Assembly: GCA_937926755.1 (NCBI GenBank) | Contig: CALBBA010000046.1 | Span: 1-16,164, forward strand | DNA length: 16,164 bases | Source: an uncultured Collinsella sp. | GTDB taxonomy: Bacteria > Actinomycetota > Coriobacteriia > Coriobacteriales > Coriobacteriaceae | Direction of reading: 5' to 3' | Shown here: positions 1 through 7,337 of the stretch, piece after piece | How positions within the stretch are numbered: position 1 is the first letter of the stretch | Layout of the letters: each line of letters starts with the position of its first letter | Program-made: the position numbers and the translations under genes | Notes under the pieces: model-generated | What the model saw: only the letters and a program-made list of their open reading frames with translations | What the model was told of the DNA's origin: nothing | Databases searched by the model: none

Positions 1-29
1 CCGTCTGCTAGTTTAGGCAGGGTTTTTAT
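1..29 (+). terminator. Possible tail of an upstream terminator, cut by the window edge
   Basis: A short stem (CTGC at 5-8 with GCAG at 17-20, extendable by G-U pairs) is followed by GG and a run of five T (23-27). This resembles the end of a rho-independent terminator for a + strand gene left of the window. The visible stem is weak and the upstream context is missing, so the call is tentative. Confidence 0.3.
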
Positions 30-30
30 C

Positions 31-62
31 GGGGGGGGTGCGCGGGTGTTTCATCCCCCCCC
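31..62. repeat. G8/C8 inverted repeat in the leader of the phosphotransferase gene
   Basis: Eight consecutive G (31-38) are matched by eight consecutive C (55-62) around a 16-nt loop, forming a very stable hairpin 38 nt before the start codon at 100. No T-run follows on either strand, so it does not look like a terminator. Homopolymer tracts of this length are prone to slipped-strand mispairing. I see no convincing promoter between here and the gene. Confidence 0.6.
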
Positions 63-99
63 GCCGTCGCTTCTATCGCATCGTTGAAAGGATGCAACC

Positions 100-864
100 A
101 TGCTGCTACCCGATTCCAAGACCGAGCTCGTCCGCCGTGGCAACAAGGTCGTTTACGACCTGGGCGACAAGATTGTCAAGGTCTTTAACGAGACCAAGCC
201 TGTCTCCGACGTGTTCAACGAGGCTTTGAATCTTGCCCGCATCAATGAGTGCGGCATCCGCAGCCCCAAGGCTCTCGAGGTTTCTCAGCTCGAGAACGCC
301 AACGGCTGGGCGCTCGTGACCGAGAAGGTTCCGGGCACCACCCTTGCCGAGAAGATGACTGCCGAGCCCCAGCGCTTTGGTGAGTACCTCGAGATGTTCG
401 TCGACCTCCAGATCGAGATCCACGGCTACACCTCCCCGCTGCTCAACCGTCAGCGCGACAAGTTTGCCCGCATGATCGACAGCCTTGATCAGCTCAATGC
501 CACCACGCGCTACAACCTTCAGGAGCGTCTGGACGGCATGACCAAGGAGTTCAAGGTCTGCCACGGTGACTTCAACCCCTCCAACGTCATCGTCGGCGAC
601 GACGGCCAGCTCTATGTGTGCGACTGGGCACACGCCACCCAGGGCTCCCCTGCTGCCGACGTTGCCACCACCTATCTGCTCTTTGCCCTCAACAGCAAGG
701 ATCAGGCCGAGGCCTACCTGGAGCTCTACTGCGACCGCGCCGACATGCCCATGCAGGTCGTGCGTCAGTGGACGAGCATCGTCGCCGCTTCCGAGCTCGC
801 TCGTAAGCGCAACGTGAACGATGAGTTCCTGAAGAACTGGATCGACGTCGTCGATTATCAGTAA
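100..864 (+). CDS. Stand-alone APH/choline-kinase-fold phosphotransferase
   Basis: A 254-residue cytosolic protein of the aminoglycoside phosphotransferase / protein-kinase-like fold (APH family). The catalytic loop HGDFNPSN is at about residues 155-162, with Asp157 as expected catalytic base and Asn162 as metal ligand. The second metal-binding Asp is in CDWAH (Asp175). Lys27 in KIVKVFN and Glu41 in the next helix fit the ATP-anchoring Lys-Glu pair. The N-lobe glycine loop is poorly conserved, as is common in this group. The ATG at 100 has GAAAGGA (86-92) seven bases upstream. The gene stands alone, is opposite in direction to everything else here and ends in its own terminator. The substrate cannot be read from sequence: members phosphorylate drugs, sugars, choline or homoserine. 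Nothing specifically indicates antibiotic resistance. Confidence 0.85.
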   Translation: MLLPDSKTELVRRGNKVVYDLGDKIVKVFNETKPVSDVFNEALNLARINECGIRSPKALEVSQLENANGWALVTEKVPGTTLAEKMTAEPQRFGEYLEMFVDLQIEIHGYTSPLLNRQRDKFARMIDSLDQLNATTRYNLQERLDGMTKEFKVCHGDFNPSNVIVGDDGQLYVCDWAHATQGSPAADVATTYLLFALNSKDQAEAYLELYCDRADMPMQVVRQWTSIVAASELARKRNVNDEFLKNWIDVVDYQ

Positions 865-899
865 TATCTGAGCGATTAATTTCGCGTCGGAGGCACAAT

Positions 900-941
900 G
901 GAAAACCCCGCAGCTCGCATGGGCTGTGGGGTTTTCCTTTT
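900..941 (+). terminator. Rho-independent terminator of the phosphotransferase gene
   Basis: A 15-bp stem with one G-U pair (900-914 with 923-937), an 8-nt loop and a following TTTT (938-941). It lies 35 nt after the TAA at 862-864. The left side has no A-run, so it acts on the + strand only. Confidence 0.9.
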
Positions 942-960
942 AGATATCGAGCATGCCACA

Positions 961-1013
961 AGATAAAAGGACGACCCCACATGTCCCCGATCTGGAGAAA
1001 TGCGGGGCCGTCC
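961..1013 (-). terminator. Rho-independent terminator of the pyrH-proS unit
   Basis: Read on the - strand, a 14-bp stem (1000-1013 with 969-982, three G-U pairs) with a 17-nt loop is followed by TTTTATCTT (968-961-side). It lies 30 nt beyond the proS stop and faces the phosphotransferase terminator, so the two convergent units each have their own stop signal. Confidence 0.9.
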
Positions 1014-1043
1014 CGTATATCGAACTACAAGCGAAATCGTCGA

Positions 1044-2765
1044 TTAACGACGGGCCGCCTTAACAAGCTCGGCAACCTTGGCGACGACCTTGTCGATCGC
1101 CACGTCCTCGCGCTCGCCCGTGGCACGGTCCTTGAGCTCAACGGTGCCATTCTTGAGGCCACGCTTACCCAGAACGACCTGATACGGAAAGCCCATAAGG
1201 TCGTTGTCGGCAAACTTAAAGCCGGGACGCTCGTCGCGGTCATCGACGACAACCTCGATACCCTCGGCGCACAGGCCCTCGACGATTTGGTCGCAAACGT
1301 TAGCGCACTCCTCCTTCTTGGGATCGAGCGGAATCACCGCGACCTCGTACGGGGCAACGGAGACCGGCCAGACGATGCCATGTTCGTCGTTGTGCTGCTC
1401 CACGACGGCAGCAAGCGAGCGGGACACGCCCACGCCGTAGCAACCCATGATGAGCGGCTTCTCCTTGCCGTCCTCGTCCATAAAGGTGGCACCCATGGCC
1501 TCGGAGTACTTGGTGCCCAGCTGGAAGACCTGGGAAACCTCGATGCCGCGAGCAGCAGAGAGCGGCTTGCCGCAGTGCGGGCAGGGATCGCCGGCAACGA
1601 CGGTGACCAGGTCGGCCCACTCGTCGACGGTAAAGTCGCGCTCGGGGCAGGCACCGGTAAAGTGATAGTCGACCTCGTTGGCGCCACAGGCCCACTGCTT
1701 GGACTCGCGCAGGCTCTCGTCACAGACCAGACGAATGCCCTCGGGCAGGTTAACCGGTCCGATAAAGCCCTTATGCAGCCCGTAGGTCTGGAGCTCCTCG
1801 TCGGTCATCATGCGATAGCCCTTGCCAAAGACGTGCTCGGCCTTGCAGTCGTTGAGCTCATGATCGCCCGGAACGATGGCCACGACGGGCTTACCCTCGG
1901 CATCGATCAACGCCAGGGACTTGCGCGTGCCGTTCTCGGGGAACCCAAAGAACTTAGCAACAGCCTCAATGGTGCCCATGCCCGGAGTCTCAACCTTAGT
2001 GAGCGTACCGTCACCGGGACCCTCAGTCACGACGACCTTGGTGCTTGCCGCCTCGTCATCGGCAGCAAAGCCGCAATCGTCGCAGTAGACCAACGAAGCC
2101 TCGCCGGCGTCGGCCAAAGCCATGTACTCGACGGATGTGTCGCCGCCGATCTCGCCGGAGTCGGCGACAACGGGCAAAGCCTTGATGTAGCAGCGCTCGC
2201 AGATATTGGCGTAGGCCTGCTTCATCTTGTCGTACTCCTCCTGCAGACTCTCCTGCGTGGCAGAGAAGCTGTAAGCGTCCTTCATGATGAACTCGCGACC
2301 GCGCATCAGGCCAAAGCGGGGACGGAACTCGTCGCGGAACTTATCCTGGATGTGATAGAGGTTCACCGGCAGCTGCTTGTAGGAACGCAGCTCATTGCGC
2401 ACCAGGGCAGTCACGGTCTCCTCGTGCGTGGGTCCGAGAACAAACTCACGGCCGTGGCGGTCATCAAAGCGCACGAGCTCCTTGCCATAGGCGTCGATAC
2501 GGCCGGACTCACGCCACAACTCGGCATCGACCATGATGGGCATCATAAGCTCCTGGGCGCCGGCAGCGTCCATCTCGTCGCGCACGATATTCTCGATCTT
2601 GCGGATCGAGCGCCAAGCAAGCGGCAGGTAGGAATACAGACCGGCGGCCTCTTTGCGGATCATGCCGGCACGGAGCAGCAGGCGGTGGCTGGCGAGCTCA
2701 GCGTCCGCCGGATCCTCTTTAAGCGTCGGCGCATAGAGCTTAGACATATACATTGCTCGAGTCAT
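1044..2765 (-). CDS. proS: Prolyl-tRNA synthetase, bacterial type with editing insert
   Basis: Class II aminoacyl-tRNA synthetase, 573 residues, attaching proline to tRNA-Pro in the cytosol. Motif 2 is at about 143-167 (FRDEFRPRFGLMRGREF). Motif 3 is at about 440-455 (GCYGVGVSRSLAAVV). Between them, about 225-385, lies the YbaK-like INS domain that hydrolyses mischarged Ala-tRNA-Pro; Lys282, the GFIGP loop (333-337) and His368 match its known functional positions. The anticodon-binding domain spans about 470-570. Length and domain order are normal for the bacterial ProS. The ATG directly abuts the ispG stop (TAA then ATG, no gap) with GAGGAG six bases upstream, so translation is probably coupled. 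It is the last gene of its unit. The order ispG-proS after rseP matches Firmicutes-type clusters. Confidence 0.98.
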   Translation of the reverse strand: MTRAMYMSKLYAPTLKEDPADAELASHRLLLRAGMIRKEAAGLYSYLPLAWRSIRKIENIVRDEMDAAGAQELMMPIMVDAELWRESGRIDAYGKELVRFDDRHGREFVLGPTHEETVTALVRNELRSYKQLPVNLYHIQDKFRDEFRPRFGLMRGREFIMKDAYSFSATQESLQEEYDKMKQAYANICERCYIKALPVVADSGEIGGDTSVEYMALADAGEASLVYCDDCGFAADDEAASTKVVVTEGPGDGTLTKVETPGMGTIEAVAKFFGFPENGTRKSLALIDAEGKPVVAIVPGDHELNDCKAEHVFGKGYRMMTDEELQTYGLHKGFIGPVNLPEGIRLVCDESLRESKQWACGANEVDYHFTGACPERDFTVDEWADLVTVVAGDPCPHCGKPLSAARGIEVSQVFQLGTKYSEAMGATFMDEDGKEKPLIMGCYGVGVSRSLAAVVEQHNDEHGIVWPVSVAPYEVAVIPLDPKKEECANVCDQIVEGLCAEGIEVVVDDRDERPGFKFADNDLMGFPYQVVLGKRGLKNGTVELKDRATGEREDVAIDKVVAKVAELVKAARR

Positions 2766-3848
2766 TTACTTCTCCTCAATAAGTTTGTCGACCTCGGCCA
2801 TAAGCGCGTCGACAATTTGATCCTCAGCTACTTTACCAATGATCTGGCCATGCGAAAAGAGCAAGGCCTGACCACGTCCGCAAGCAACGCCCAGGTCGGC
2901 ATCAGAAGCCTCGCCGGGGCCATTAACGGCACATCCCATCACAGCGATCGAAAGCGGCGCGGAATAGTTCTTAAGCCGCTCGGTAACCTCCTCGGCAATG
3001 GGAATAAGGTTAACCTGGCAGCGGGCGCATGTGGGGCACGAGACAATCTCGGGGCCACGGCGACGCAGGCCCAACGACTGCAGAATACCCCAGGCAACCG
3101 GCGGCTCCTCAACCGGATCGGCTGTGAGCGACACACGCATGGTGTCGCCAATGCCTTCGGAAAGCAAGATACCCAAGCCTACAGAGCTCTTGATGGTGCC
3201 CTGGAGCTTGGTCCCCGCCTCCGTCACGCCCAGGTGAAGCGGAACGTGGGGAATCTCACGCGACAGGGCTCGATAGGTATCAAGCGTCGTTTGCACGCTA
3301 TGGGCCTTGGCCGAAAGCACAATGTTCGTAAAACCGCGGTCCTCAAAGTGCTTGACGAAGCGCTCGCTCGACATCACGAGCTTTTCGGGCTGCGTGAGGT
3401 CGTCGCGCTCGGCGATATCCTGCTCGAGCGAACCGGCATTGACGCCGATACGAATCGCGCACCCAGCGGCGCCCGCGGCATCGATCACGGCATCGACCTT
3501 AGCCCAATCGCCGATATTGCCGGGGTTGATGCGCAGCTTAGAGGCACCAGCCTCGACAGCGCCAATGGCAAGCTTACGGTTAAAATGGATATCGGCGACG
3601 ATTGGCACCGGAGACTCGGCACAGATGGTGCGGAAACCCTCAAGCGCGGCCTCGGTGGGCACGCTCACACGCACGATATCGCAGCCAGCCTGCGCCAACG
3701 CGCACACTTGCGCAAGCGTTGCCTGGGCGTCAGCGGTATCGGTGCAGGTCATGGATTGGACCACCACCGGCGCGCCGCCACCGATCTGCACACCGCCCAC
3801 ATGCACGGGGCGCGTCAACTCGCGAGGCAAAGGATGGGATAAAGACAA
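2766..3848 (-). CDS. ispG: 4-hydroxy-3-methylbut-2-enyl diphosphate synthase, TTG start
   Basis: IspG (GcpE) is the [4Fe-4S] enzyme that reductively converts 2-C-methyl-D-erythritol 2,4-cyclodiphosphate to HMBPP, the penultimate step of the MEP isoprenoid pathway. The N-terminal TIM barrel carries the substrate loop VQSMTCTDTAD (about 30-40). The C-terminal domain has the cluster ligands Cys271 and Cys274 (CPTC), Cys306 and Glu313 in GCAVNGPGE, close to the E. coli numbering. The open frame runs back to 3935, inside rseP, but homology begins near LTRPVHVGG. I chose the TTG at 3848 because GGGGAG (3857-3862) lies eight bases upstream, giving 360 residues, the usual size. A GTG at 3857 is the alternative but would overlap that ribosome site. 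It lies 13 nt after rseP and shares the unit with dxr, another MEP gene. Confidence 0.95.
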   Translation of the reverse strand: MSLSHPLPRELTRPVHVGGVQIGGGAPVVVQSMTCTDTADAQATLAQVCALAQAGCDIVRVSVPTEAALEGFRTICAESPVPIVADIHFNRKLAIGAVEAGASKLRINPGNIGDWAKVDAVIDAAGAAGCAIRIGVNAGSLEQDIAERDDLTQPEKLVMSSERFVKHFEDRGFTNIVLSAKAHSVQTTLDTYRALSREIPHVPLHLGVTEAGTKLQGTIKSSVGLGILLSEGIGDTMRVSLTADPVEEPPVAWGILQSLGLRRRGPEIVSCPTCARCQVNLIPIAEEVTERLKNYSAPLSIAVMGCAVNGPGEASDADLGVACGRGQALLFSHGQIIGKVAEDQIVDALMAEVDKLIEEK

Positions 3849-3856
3849 TCCAAACA

Positions 3857-3862
3857 CTCCCC
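3857..3862 (-). promoter_or_regulatory. Shine-Dalgarno deciding the ispG TTG start
   Basis: GGGGAG on the - strand overlaps the end of the rseP stop codon and lies eight bases before TTG at 3848. It argues against the upstream in-frame start at 3935, which would sit inside rseP and add residues that do not resemble IspG. Confidence 0.6.
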
Positions 3863-5223
3863 TACAGGATAAATCGAAGGACGTCGGAACGAAGCATATA
3901 GACAAACAGCAGCGCAAAGAGCGCGATGCCCACATAGCTCACAATCGTCTGGACCTTGAGCGGAAGCTCGCGGCCAGCAATCTTTTGAATGATCTCGATG
4001 ACCAGCTTGCCGCCATCGAGTGGTGGGATGGGCAGCAGGTTCATAAAGCCAAGCGAGAACGAAATGAGGGCGGCAAACGAAAGGAACGTGGCAGGGCCGG
4101 CAGCAGCAGCCTGTGAGGACATAACGCTAATTCCCACGATCGAGGAGGACTGACCGAGGATCTCCATCGTATGCTGCGGCTGGAGTAGGCGCATCACGCC
4201 CTCCGCTGTCTGCACGACATAGGAGAACGACAGGCGAGCCGACGTGATGGGGTCTAAACGGACCACCTGCGTAGAGGCATACACACCTAGGCGCTCGTCC
4301 TCTTTGAGCGCAACCGTGGTCGAATGCTGCTTGCCGTCACGCTCGTACTCGATGGCGATATCGTCCTTACCGGCAGCCTTGCCGATGGCATCGTAAACAT
4401 CCATCCAGGTAGAGCACGATACTCCGTCAACCGAAAGAATCGCGTCGCCGCCCTCGATACCCGCCTTGGCGGCAATAGACCCCTCGTCAACCTGACCGAT
4501 CACGTTGGTATCCATCGGCACGGTGACACCCGCAATGGAATAGATGCTCATAAGGAGCAAAAAACCCGTCAAGATATTGACGATAATGCCCGCGAGCAGC
4601 ATAAAGGCGCGCTTGAGAAAACCCTGGCCAAGATAGGTGTGCGAACGCTCTTGTGCAAGGAACTCGGCCTCGCCGCACGGCAGCTCCCACACATCGCCCT
4701 CGGAAGTTGAATGTTCGCGATCGAAACGGCAGCCGTCAAAGGTGGTGTAACCCGCCGCATCTCGCGGCAGCGTCTGATACTTGGTGGGATAGTAGCTCGG
4801 CGAGGGCTTCTCCCCTTCCTCATACCAAGGCGCGATAGAGCCCCAACCCAAGAGCAAGGCGCATGCCTCGAGCACAACTTCCTCGGATAGCTCGAGCTCG
4901 GCGGCAAGGTCGGCCACGGTCACGCGACCATGACGATAGATAGCCGCGAGCACGCGATCGGCGCAGGAGACGTCGGTCGGATCCATACCGCAGATGGCAG
5001 CGTAGCCACCCAGCAGCAGCGGGGTCACGCCAAACTTGGTTCCAATGCGACGCGACGTGTAATGGATGTCAAAGCGGCACGGCAGACCCAAAAAGAACTC
5101 GGTCACACGGACGCCGCAGGCACGCGCCGCCAAAAAGTGGCCGCCCTCGTGCAAAAACACGAGGACGGAAAGCATCAGCAGGCCCCAAAAGACCGATGAG
5201 AGAACGCTCAGAACAGTATCCAT
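3862..5223 (-). CDS. rseP: RseP-type site-2 intramembrane metalloprotease with a winged-helix-like insertion
   Basis: Membrane zinc protease of the RseP/RasP (S2P) family, which cuts transmembrane segments of anti-sigma factors and signal-peptide remnants. TM1 holds the zinc motif HEGGH (25-29 from the ATG at 5223). A beta-hairpin region ends at LLLGGY (about 69-74). TM2 is about 204-232, one PDZ domain about 240-320, TM3 carries NLLPIPPLDGG (395-405) with the third zinc ligand Asp, and TM4 is at the C-terminus (about 424-444). Unlike the usual family layout, about 120 residues (about 80-200) lie between the hairpin and TM2, including a helix-turn-helix-like segment (about 87-150). The frame extends to a TTG at 5238, but AAGGA (5239-5243) touches that codon; ATG 5223, though 15 nt from AAGGA, gives the more usual N-terminus. 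It lies between dxr and ispG. The protein's substrate here is unknown. Confidence 0.93.
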   Translation of the reverse strand: MDTVLSVLSSVFWGLLMLSVLVFLHEGGHFLAARACGVRVTEFFLGLPCRFDIHYTSRRIGTKFGVTPLLLGGYAAICGMDPTDVSCADRVLAAIYRHGRVTVADLAAELELSEEVVLEACALLLGWGSIAPWYEEGEKPSPSYYPTKYQTLPRDAAGYTTFDGCRFDREHSTSEGDVWELPCGEAEFLAQERSHTYLGQGFLKRAFMLLAGIIVNILTGFLLLMSIYSIAGVTVPMDTNVIGQVDEGSIAAKAGIEGGDAILSVDGVSCSTWMDVYDAIGKAAGKDDIAIEYERDGKQHSTTVALKEDERLGVYASTQVVRLDPITSARLSFSYVVQTAEGVMRLLQPQHTMEILGQSSSIVGISVMSSQAAAAGPATFLSFAALISFSLGFMNLLPIPPLDGGKLVIEIIQKIAGRELPLKVQTIVSYVGIALFALLFVYMLRSDVLRFIL

Positions 5224-5248
5224 AAAACGAAAAAGCAATCCTTATGGG

Positions 5249-6436
5249 TTAGGAACGGGTTGCGGCGAGCACCTGCGCAGCCTTTTCACGCGCCCATGCA
5301 TCGATGTCGTGAAGCTGCTCAAACGAATCGACCGCCTGCATATCGTGGGAATCCATGCAGGATTCCACAATGCGATCGATATCGGTAAAGCTGCAGCCAT
5401 CGTGCAGGAAGGCATCGACGGCGACCTCATTGGCGGCATTGAGCACGCACGGCATGGTGCCACCCGTCTTGCCGGCACGTTCGGCCAGTGCCAGACAGCG
5501 GAAGGTATCCATGTCGGCAGCATCAAACGTGAGCTGCCCCAGCTCGCGGAAATCGATACGAGGCGCCGGAGTATCCCAACGCTCGGGATACGAGAACGCG
5601 AACTGGATGGGAATACGCATGTCGGAAGCACCGAGATGCGCCATCACGGAGCCGTCGGCAAACTCGACCATAGAGTGAATCTTGGACTGACGCTGCACGA
5701 CCACGTTAATGAAATCGAGGTCGCAGTTAAACAGATGCATGGCCTCAATGCGCTCTAGGCCCTTGTTCATGAGGGTGGCGGAGTCAATGGTGATCTTGGC
5801 ACCCATGGCCCACGTGGGATGCGCGAGGGCATCGGCACGCGTCACGCGATCGAGCTCGTCGCGCGTGCGGCCAAAGAACGGACCGCCCGAGCAGGTGAGC
5901 CAAATGCAGTGGGCCTCGCGCGGGTTCTCCCCCAGATAGCACTGGTAGATGGCGGAATGCTCAGAGTCGACCGGAATAAGCTGGCCCGGTTGCGCCAACG
6001 GCATAAGCAAGTCGCCACCGACGACGAGGGACTCCTTGTTGGCAAGGGCAAGGCGCTTATTCGAGGTCAAGGCCGCATGGCTCGCCTCGAGACCGGCGGC
6101 GCCCACAATAGCAACGAGCACGCAGTCGACATCGTCGCGACGCGCGAGCTCGCAAACCGCCTGCGCGCCAACGCCGAGCTTCGTTCCCTCGGGCAACTCC
6201 TGCAGCACGGCGTCATCGCCGTGAGCGACATCGGCCACGGCAACCGCCGGAACCGAGAACTCGCGGGCAGCGGCAACGAGCTCAGAGGTGCTGGAATTAA
6301 CGGACAGCGCCGTCACCTGCAGGCGATCAGCATGCTGACGGCACACATCGAGTGCCTGGGTGCCGATAGAGCCCGTACAACCCAGGATGGCAACACGGAG
6401 GCGTCCATCGGGGCCATACGTCGTCTGGAATGACAT
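5249..6436 (-). CDS. dxr: 1-deoxy-D-xylulose 5-phosphate reductoisomerase
   Basis: Dxr (IspC) rearranges and reduces 1-deoxy-D-xylulose 5-phosphate to 2-C-methyl-D-erythritol 4-phosphate with NADPH and a divalent metal, the first committed step of the MEP pathway. The 395-residue protein has the NADPH-binding GCTGSIGTQ (19-27), LANKESLVVGG (131-141), and the metal ligands Asp157 and Glu159 in PVDSEHSAIYQ and Glu228 in NKGLERIEA. The C-terminal helical domain is complete. The ATG overlaps the last base of the cdsA stop (TAATG), with GGAGG nine bases upstream inside cdsA. With ispG two genes on, it supplies precursors for uppS in the same unit. Fosmidomycin targets this enzyme family. Confidence 0.98.
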   Translation of the reverse strand: MSFQTTYGPDGRLRVAILGCTGSIGTQALDVCRQHADRLQVTALSVNSSTSELVAAAREFSVPAVAVADVAHGDDAVLQELPEGTKLGVGAQAVCELARRDDVDCVLVAIVGAAGLEASHAALTSNKRLALANKESLVVGGDLLMPLAQPGQLIPVDSEHSAIYQCYLGENPREAHCIWLTCSGGPFFGRTRDELDRVTRADALAHPTWAMGAKITIDSATLMNKGLERIEAMHLFNCDLDFINVVVQRQSKIHSMVEFADGSVMAHLGASDMRIPIQFAFSYPERWDTPAPRIDFRELGQLTFDAADMDTFRCLALAERAGKTGGTMPCVLNAANEVAVDAFLHDGCSFTDIDRIVESCMDSHDMQAVDSFEQLHDIDAWAREKAAQVLAATRS

Positions 6437-7335
6437 TACAGCACGCCTCCGATCATCAAAAGCAGCTGAGCGGTAATGCAGCCAAAGATAAGCGAGTCGC
6501 TACGGTCGAGCATGCCGCCATGGCCCGGGATAAGGTTGCCGGAATCTTTGACGCCCACACCGCGCTTGATGCGCGACTCGATAAGGTCGCCGATAACGCC
6601 CAGAATGGACACGACCACGCCGCACAGCAGCGCATAGGGCAGGCTGAGCTTGTAGAAGTGCGTCGCCCACAGGATGAGCCAAATCAAAACCGAGCCCAGG
6701 ATGCCGCCGACAAACCCCTCCCAGCTCTTTTTGGGAGAGATCTTGGGAACCATCTTGTGCTTGCCGATACGGCTGCCCACGATGTAGGCAAACGAATCGG
6801 AGACCCAAAGGGACGCGCAAACGCCCACTGAAAGCAGGGCGCCGGCAAAACCGGGCACGGCATCGCGCAGCAGCACGATAGCCGACAGCATAAAGCCAGT
6901 GTAGATGGGACCCATGAGCGTCACGGCCACATCAGAGATGCGGGTACGCGGCGACCAGACATACCAAATGCCCACAGCGAGCATCAGGGCAAAAAGCAGG
7001 GCATTCAGCAACATCGAATCGCCCAACGCCGACAGCGGAAAGAGTACGGCGGCAGCGATACCCATGCGCTCGTTAGCCATCTTGCCATCGAGCCTCGTCA
7101 TACGGAAAAACTCATAACAGCACAGACCGCTCATGACGGAAACAAAGATGGCCGTGGGCACGATACCCAAAACCAGGCACAGGATAAAGACAACGGCGTA
7201 GACGATACCGGCGGCGGCACGGGTAATAAAGCCCGCCAGCCACGAACCGGTGCCGCTCTTCACTGCAGGCGTTCCCGCAGTGGCAGCTTTGCGCGCAGGC
7301 GTCTTGGGAGCAGATGCCTTGGGACGATCGGACAC
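6436..7335 (-). CDS. cdsA: Phosphatidate cytidylyltransferase
   Basis: CdsA makes CDP-diacylglycerol from phosphatidic acid and CTP in the cytoplasmic membrane, the branch point for phospholipid synthesis. The 299-residue protein has several hydrophobic segments from about 35 on and the signature region at about 254-284 (SRIKRGVGVKDSGNLIPGHG, then GMLDRSDS). The motif SDSFAYIVGSRIGKHK is at about 179-194. The first 30 residues are rich in Ala, Pro, Lys and Thr and probably form a disordered cytosolic tail. The start is GTG, supported by GAGGAGG seven bases upstream, and lies two bases after the uppS stop. The uppS-cdsA-dxr order is widely conserved. Confidence 0.97.
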   Translation of the reverse strand: MSDRPKASAPKTPARKAATAGTPAVKSGTGSWLAGFITRAAAGIVYAVVFILCLVLGIVPTAIFVSVMSGLCCYEFFRMTRLDGKMANERMGIAAAVLFPLSALGDSMLLNALLFALMLAVGIWYVWSPRTRISDVAVTLMGPIYTGFMLSAIVLLRDAVPGFAGALLSVGVCASLWVSDSFAYIVGSRIGKHKMVPKISPKKSWEGFVGGILGSVLIWLILWATHFYKLSLPYALLCGVVVSILGVIGDLIESRIKRGVGVKDSGNLIPGHGGMLDRSDSLIFGCITAQLLLMIGGVL

Positions 7336-7337
7336 GA

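Noticed and set aside
31..62. The G8/C8 hairpin as an intrinsic terminator
   Set aside because: No T-run follows the stem on either strand.
38..229. A 63-codon + strand frame through the G/C tracts into the phosphotransferase gene
   Set aside because: Arg/Ser/Pro-rich product, no ribosome site, and most of it overlaps the real gene in another frame.
106..633. A 175-codon - strand frame opposite the phosphotransferase gene
   Set aside because: Shadow of the + strand gene, which has catalytic motifs, a ribosome site and a matching terminator.
981..3842. A 953-codon open frame on the + strand antisense to proS and ispG
   Set aside because: The - strand frames give clear ProS and IspG. The + frame yields a low-complexity product with no recognisable domain, caused by GC-rich codon bias, and its start lies inside the proS terminator.
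4774..4965. The winged-helix-like segment as a separate gene inserted in rseP
   Set aside because: The reading frame runs without a break from TM1 through the segment to TM2 and the PDZ domain, so it is an internal part of one protein.
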